The notes under the pieces were generated by a model. The model was not told where the DNA came from, ran no database searches, and saw only the letters and a list, made by a program, of their open reading frames with translations. DNA of 8,861 nucleotides from G039029935 sp039029935. GTDB taxonomy: Bacteria; Chloroflexota; Anaerolineae; Caldilineales; Caldilineaceae. The position numbers and the translations under genes were made by a program. Within the stretch, counting starts at the first letter, position 1. Each line of letters starts with the position of its first letter. The DNA is taken from NCBI GenBank assembly GCA_039029935.1, contig JBCCFC010000528.1, forward strand, positions 1 through 8,861, written 5' to 3'. This document shows, in pieces, positions 5,159 to 8,861 of this stretch.

Positions 5159-6814
5159 CTATTGCCCATACTTAGCATCATAGGCTTCCTGATACAGCTC
5201 GACCATGCGTGACAGCCCCAACGACTCCAGCGTCTCGACGTAGCCATCCCAATCAGCATCCAAGTCGGCCTGACCCAACACAAATTGAGCAGCCATAAGC
5301 CCCACTGTGTCCTCGACAGAGATGCGAATGTCGGTCAATTCTATCGCTTGCTCTTCGCTAAATGCGAGTGGTGGAATCGTGTCCTCGACAGGTCGTGCAT
5401 AAGGCTGATACTTATCGCGTGTTTCACGGTAGAGCAGCACCTCTAAGTCCGGTTCCGGTCGCGCCACTTCACCTAGACGTAGGTGGTTGGGACGATAGGA
5501 TGGACCGACCTGTGCCCAGTGAACATTTTGCAGTTCACCAAAGGTGGAGAGGCGACGCCAGATGGCGGGTTCGCCATTCAGCCCGATAGACCCGTCTTCG
5601 GCCCATTCCCACTGCTCATCTTCATAGCCAAAGACCGAACGCAGCGTGGCCTCGCGGTCATAGAGACCATCACACCAGCGGAGAGCCACCTCTGGATACT
5701 TGGCCGCAGAGGTAATCACACAGTCACCAGAGCGTGTACCCCAAGGACTCTGTGCTGTCTGACGCAATCCAGTTGGACCTTCCAGCGCAGGTACACCCGT
5801 ATATTGATACCAGCGGTCGCCTGCCAGACTTGCCAAAATGTGGGGACTACCGCCCACTGCCATACCCAAGAGCGCGCCCTCTTCGTTTTCCACCAACTGG
5901 CGCATCTGCGAGTGTTCCTGTGTAAAGCTCTCTTCGCCAAACAGACCGTTGTCATAGAGCTTCTTGATGTAGCGCAAGCCTTCACGCCAGCCTTCGGTTG
6001 TGATTGCAGGTGAGATGGATCCATCTTTCAGAATCAGATAGCGATTGTTGTTAAACTGTTCGCTAAACACAAAGGGCTGCATCAAGAACCCATCAATATT
6101 AGTGTTCCAGCCCGTTGTTGCCGCGGCAAATGGAATCTCGTCATCAGGATCGCCATTGCCATTGGCATCCTCCGTTTTGAACGCCATCAGGACATCAAAC
6201 AACTCGTCCGTTGTCTCTGGCACAGACAAGCCCAAGTTATCAAGCCACGTCTGGTTGATCCACGCACGTTGTGAATAGAAGCAGTGGAAACACTCATTGA
6301 CATGGGGCAAACTATAGATGTTGCCATCCGGTGCCGTGATCAGGCTTTCGACCAGTGGTGAGCCTTCAAAGACCGCTTTGATTTCCGTCCCTTGTGACTC
6401 AATCAAGTCATTCAGTGGCAAGAAGACGCCCTGCGCACCATAAATCGCCTGTGTCGACGGGTCTACGCCAAAACCGACAATAATGTCTGGCAAATCACCA
6501 CTCGCCAGCACCAAATTGAGCTTTTCCTGCTCGGTGCCTGGCGGCGCAATTTCAAATTCCAAGTTCACACCCGTCTTTTCCGAATACCACTCGGTAAAAC
6601 CATTGGTGCTGTAATCCTCAACAATGGCATGACCACGCATCAACACACGCAACGTCACAGGTGCTTCCACAATCGGATACTGTCCCGGTGGTGTTAGGGC
6701 TGCATCCTCCGCATCACCAGCGTCCGATCCTCCCGGAGGTGCTGGTGATGCACACGCCGCCAATAGCAACGCCGCCACAACAACCAAAACGAGCAAATAC
6801 GTTTTCCTAAACAT
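5159..6814 (-). CDS. Sugar ABC transporter solute-binding lipoprotein (LplA/YtcQ-like)
   Basis: A 551-residue extracellular solute-binding protein of family 1, the capture subunit for the two upstream permeases. The N-terminus is a lipoprotein signal: Arg3-Lys4, a hydrophobic run, and the lipobox LAAC with Cys21 as the lipidated residue. A Pro/Gly/Asp/Ala-rich linker follows to about residue 45. The mature part shows the usual motifs, such as LVLASGDLPDII and a calcium-site-like stretch DANGNGDPDDE. The length (over 500) fits LplA/YtcQ proteins, which bind oligosaccharides and pair with LplB/YtcP permeases. The sugar is not readable from the sequence. I chose the ATG at 6812-6814, 5 bases after AAAGGGG. 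The ORF is open for 28 more codons, but these are translated repeat DNA and would displace the signal peptide. It lies 132 bases after the second permease and before a clear terminator. Confidence 0.9.
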   Translation of the reverse strand: MFRKTYLLVLVVVAALLLAACASPAPPGGSDAGDAEDAALTPPGQYPIVEAPVTLRVLMRGHAIVEDYSTNGFTEWYSEKTGVNLEFEIAPPGTEQEKLNLVLASGDLPDIIVGFGVDPSTQAIYGAQGVFLPLNDLIESQGTEIKAVFEGSPLVESLITAPDGNIYSLPHVNECFHCFYSQRAWINQTWLDNLGLSVPETTDELFDVLMAFKTEDANGNGDPDDEIPFAAATTGWNTNIDGFLMQPFVFSEQFNNNRYLILKDGSISPAITTEGWREGLRYIKKLYDNGLFGEESFTQEHSQMRQLVENEEGALLGMAVGGSPHILASLAGDRWYQYTGVPALEGPTGLRQTAQSPWGTRSGDCVITSAAKYPEVALRWCDGLYDREATLRSVFGYEDEQWEWAEDGSIGLNGEPAIWRRLSTFGELQNVHWAQVGPSYRPNHLRLGEVARPEPDLEVLLYRETRDKYQPYARPVEDTIPPLAFSEEQAIELTDIRISVEDTVGLMAAQFVLGQADLDADWDGYVETLESLGLSRMVELYQEAYDAKYGQ

Positions 6815-6838
6815 GTTTTCCCCTTTATTTACTAAAAA

Positions 6839-6877
6839 GTTGAAGAGTTGAAAGTTGAAAGGTTGAAGAGTTGAAAG
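6839..6877. repeat. Short tandem array with GTTGAA core (period 7-8)
   Basis: Five copies of GTTGAA followed by GA, A or AG, giving units of 8, 7, 8, 8 and 8 bases on the plus strand. It lies in the 132-base gap just upstream of the binding-protein ribosome site. It differs in sequence from the second array in the same gap. Confidence 0.85.
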
Positions 6878-6906
6878 ACAACAATAGGTGTTGCTCACGA
6901 TCCATT

Positions 6907-6948
6907 CTTCACTATTAACTATTAACTGTTCACTATTAACTATTAACT
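6907..6948. repeat. Heptad tandem array (ATTAACT) reaching into a stop codon
   Basis: Six exact 7-base steps on the plus strand: CTTCACT, ATTAACT, ATTAACT, GTTCACT, ATTAACT, ATTAACT, i.e. a 21-base block repeated twice with one difference. Two bases of the TAG stop of the YtcP-like permease (6947-6949) belong to the last unit, so the repeat abuts and partly forms the end of that gene. Confidence 0.9.
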
Positions 6949-7858
6949 ATTCCTTGATTGACCCAATCATCATGCCGCGAATAAAGTGCTTTTGCACAAA
7001 GGGATAGAGCAGCAGCACAGGGAGCGTTGCCACCATAATCAGTGAGTATTTGAGCAATTCGCGCATCCCCTCACGTGCAATGATGTCATCGATATCCATG
7101 AGCATGGAGGCATCAACGCTGTTGAGAATCAGAATCTCACGCAGCACAATTTGGAGCGGAAACAGGGCTTGATCCTTGAGGTAGATTAATGCATTAAAAT
7201 AGGTGTTCCAGTGGTTGACTGCATAGAAGAGGGCAAGAATGGCGATCAACGGTCGGGCCAGCGGAAGCACAATGCTGATTAAAAAGCGAATGTCGGTACA
7301 GCCATCCATCTGTGCCGCTTCCAGCAGTTCACGGGGAATGGTTGTGCGGATAAAGGTGATGGCAATCAGCAAGTTCCAGATGCCAATGCCTGTGGGCAGA
7401 ATCATGGCTGCTCGTGTGTTGAGCAAGCCTAGCCCTTGGACAATCAAATAGGTGGGAATCAGACCGCCAGAGAAGAGCATGGTGAAGAGGAACAAAAAGA
7501 TAATGACTTTCCGCCCCACCAAGTCTTGGCGCGAGAGCGGATAGGCGGCAATGATGGTCATAAAGACATTGAACAGTGTCCCAAAGATGGTATAGAAGAC
7601 CGAGTTGCCAAAGCCCATCCACACTTTGCTGTGTTCAAAGACGACGCGATAGCCTTCCAGACTAAAATCAACCGGCAAGAGGCGTACTCGTCCCGCCATC
7701 ACCGCTTGGGGTGAACTCAACGATGAACTAACGATAAAGATGAGCGGTAACAGCACAATAATGAGTACCAACGTCAATATCGTATAGTTGATGAGGGTGA
7801 AGCCGCGGTCAATACCCGTATCTTTGATATGCCCCAGATAATCTTGATTTTCAGCCAT
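6947..7858 (-). CDS. Carbohydrate ABC transporter permease (YtcP/LplC-like, CUT1)
   Basis: A 303-residue inner-membrane permease, the second of the transporter's two membrane subunits. The EAA loop that contacts the ATPase is at about 178-203 (ELLEAAQMDGCTD, ending in LPLARP). Family-typical segments include FTMLFSGGLIPTYL (125-138) and HWNTYFNALIYL (216-227). Hydrophobic stretches at about 22-45, 85-106, 118-140, 153-171, 195-215 and 272-287 fit six membrane spans. I chose the ATG at 7856-7858, which overlaps the stop of the upstream permease as TAATG and follows GGAG by 7 bases. A GTG at 7862-7864 would leave the ribosome site one base away. The tight coupling shows the two permeases are made together. 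No ATPase gene is in the window; this transporter type often uses a shared MsmX-like ATPase (family knowledge). Confidence 0.92.
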   Translation of the reverse strand: MAENQDYLGHIKDTGIDRGFTLINYTILTLVLIIVLLPLIFIVSSSLSSPQAVMAGRVRLLPVDFSLEGYRVVFEHSKVWMGFGNSVFYTIFGTLFNVFMTIIAAYPLSRQDLVGRKVIIFLFLFTMLFSGGLIPTYLIVQGLGLLNTRAAMILPTGIGIWNLLIAITFIRTTIPRELLEAAQMDGCTDIRFLISIVLPLARPLIAILALFYAVNHWNTYFNALIYLKDQALFPLQIVLREILILNSVDASMLMDIDDIIAREGMRELLKYSLIMVATLPVLLLYPFVQKHFIRGMMIGSIKE

Positions 7859-8760
7859 TACCACACTCCATGTCCCGTGATACGGTTTGCAATGCGATTG
7901 ACCGCAAAGATTAAGATCAATCCGATGACAGCCTTCATCAACCCAATGGCGGTCGCATAGGAGAAGTCCAGCACAGGCGAGAGTAGCCCAACACGATAGA
8001 CGTAAGTGTCGATGACCTCAGACACATTTAAGTTGAGCGTGTTTTGCATCAGGTAGACTTTTTCAAAGGCTACGTCGAGTACATTGCCCGTATTCAACAC
8101 CAGTAGGACGACCGCTGTGGGCATCAATCCTGGAATATCAATATGCCACATACGCTGGAGTTTGTTGGCCCCATCCACCACCGCCGCTTCATGCAGTGTC
8201 GGGTCGATGGTGGCAAGCACGGCGAGATAGATGATTGACTGGAAGCCCAGATGCTGCCAGATGCCAGACCACACAAAGACATGACGGAAGGCCGCGCTAT
8301 TGCCCATCCAGTTAGGCGCATCTGCACCGATGAGGTCAGCCAGTACCGCCGTGAAGCCCACACGTGGGTGCAGAAACTGAAACATCATGCCCACCAGCAC
8401 AACGGTAGAAATAAAGTGGGGCGCATACGTCACCATCTGGACCGCACTTTTGAAGAAACGCTGACGCACTTGGTTGAGGCTTAGTGCAAGGATAATCGGC
8501 AAGGGGAAGCCCGCAATCAACGAGTAAAAGCTGATGATGATGGTGTTCATGACCACAGGCACAAACTTGGGCGAGTTGATAAAGCGCTCAAAATTTGCCA
8601 TGCCTATCCAAGGGCTGTCCCAGATGCCCTTAACCACTGAAAACTTTTTAAAGGCAATCTGCGCACCATACATCGGCGCATATTTAAAGGTGATGATATA
8701 AATCAATGGCAGGAGCAGCAGGAGATAAAGCTGCCAATTCCGTTGAATTCGCGACCAGAG
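7858..8760 (-). CDS. Carbohydrate ABC transporter permease (LplB-like, CUT1), 5' end missing
   Basis: First permease of the transporter, 300 codons of visible product, 5'-partial. The EAA loop is at about 189-213 (LHEAAVVDGANK, then HIDIPGLMP). The N-terminal region LWSRIQRNWQLY, a leucine-rich span, and FKYAPMYGAQIAFKKF (25-40) is the standard start of LplB proteins, which normally have several residues plus a Met before it. Here the frame runs upstream from 8760 through the 13-base spacer into a fold-back copy and meets a TGA at 8788-8790, with no ATG, GTG or TTG in between. The first conventional start, TTG at 8704-8706, would lie inside the first membrane span. The true start is therefore lost at the fold-back junction, and I end the gene at the last base of the unique left arm. 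The 3' end overlaps the next permease (TAATG). Confidence 0.85.
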   Translation of the reverse strand, partial: LWSRIQRNWQLYLLLLLPLIYIITFKYAPMYGAQIAFKKFSVVKGIWDSPWIGMANFERFINSPKFVPVVMNTIIISFYSLIAGFPLPIILALSLNQVRQRFFKSAVQMVTYAPHFISTVVLVGMMFQFLHPRVGFTAVLADLIGADAPNWMGNSAAFRHVFVWSGIWQHLGFQSIIYLAVLATIDPTLHEAAVVDGANKLQRMWHIDIPGLMPTAVVLLVLNTGNVLDVAFEKVYLMQNTLNLNVSEVIDTYVYRVGLLSPVLDFSYATAIGLMKAVIGLILIFAVNRIANRITGHGVW

Positions 8761-8861
8761 TGAATGGATGTTGCTCTGGTCGCGAATTCAACGGAATTGG
8801 CAGCTTTATCTCCTGCTGCTCCTGCCATTGATTTATATCATCACCTTTAAATATGCGCCGA
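8673..8861. repeat. Perfect 88-base inverted repeat (fold-back) at the window end
   Basis: The left arm (8673-8760) and right arm (8774-8861) are exact reverse complements over 88 bases, separated by 13 bases (8761-8773). The right arm runs to the last base, so its full length is unknown. The left arm is the N-terminal coding sequence of the LplB-like permease, and the right arm is the same sequence inverted. No transposase, terminal signature or resolvase site accompanies it. A chimeric fold-back at a contig end is the most likely explanation; a true palindromic or hairpin end is the alternative. Confidence 0.95.

Noticed and set aside
6815..6898. 28-codon N-terminal extension of the binding protein
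   Set aside because: It is translated from the GTTGAA repeat array and would bury the lipoprotein signal peptide; AAAGGGG precedes the internal ATG.
7859..7864. GTG start for the YtcP-like permease
   Set aside because: GGAG would be one base from that GTG but is 7 bases from the ATG at 7856-7858, which also makes a standard TAATG overlap.
8673..8861. Insertion sequence or transposon end
   Set aside because: The arms are permease coding DNA, there is no transposase, and 88 bases of perfect identity with a 13-base loop do not match a terminal inverted repeat.

Overview
All eight recognisable genes lie on the minus strand, so the biological reading order runs from 8861 down to 1. The window looks bacterial and looks like a contig end rather than an arbitrary slice, because its last 189 bases form a perfect fold-back. 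The mix of an LplB/YtcP/LplA-type sugar ABC transporter without its own ATPase, a lipoprotein signal peptide, moderate to high GC and several arrays of 7-, 8- and 15-base tandem repeats between genes suggests a Chloroflexota-like bacterium (Anaerolineae/Caldilineae type). That placement is inference, not something the sequence proves.

Layout in transcription order. (1) 8760-5159: two CUT1-family permeases (LplB-like, 5'-truncated; YtcP/LplC-like) and a solute-binding lipoprotein, closed by a strong hairpin terminator at 5080-5116. The gap between the second permease and the binding protein carries two heptad-type repeat arrays. (2) 5048-3895: an aldo/keto reductase behind a good sigma-70-like promoter with a leader of about 110 nt. 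(3) 3893-3725: two different tandem arrays, period 15 then period 8, whose units are mutually complementary, so the transcript could fold into one long imperfect hairpin ending in UUUU. (4) 3719-2237: an AbiE-type (type IV) toxin-antitoxin pair with its own promoter, apparently leaderless, and a 12-base palindrome over the -35 box. (5) 2248-14: a second aldo/keto reductase, of the D-threo-aldose/L-fucose dehydrogenase type, and an FMN-dependent L-lactate dehydrogenase-type enzyme, 22 bases apart and probably co-transcribed.

How it may work together (inference): the transporter imports a glycan-derived oligosaccharide or deoxysugar. An aldose 1-dehydrogenase oxidises a free sugar such as L-fucose to its lactone. 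The lactate dehydrogenase handles L-lactate, a known end product of non-phosphorylating L-fucose/L-rhamnose breakdown. The dehydratase, lactonase and aldolase steps are not in the window. The AbiE pair, lower in GC in the rows I counted, sits inside this catabolic set and looks like an insertion.

The observations most worth a second look are the fold-back inverted repeat that removes the start of the LplB-like gene, the two complementary arrays of unequal period, and the leaderless, palindrome-overlapped AbiE promoter. I did not find a clearly new multi-gene system.
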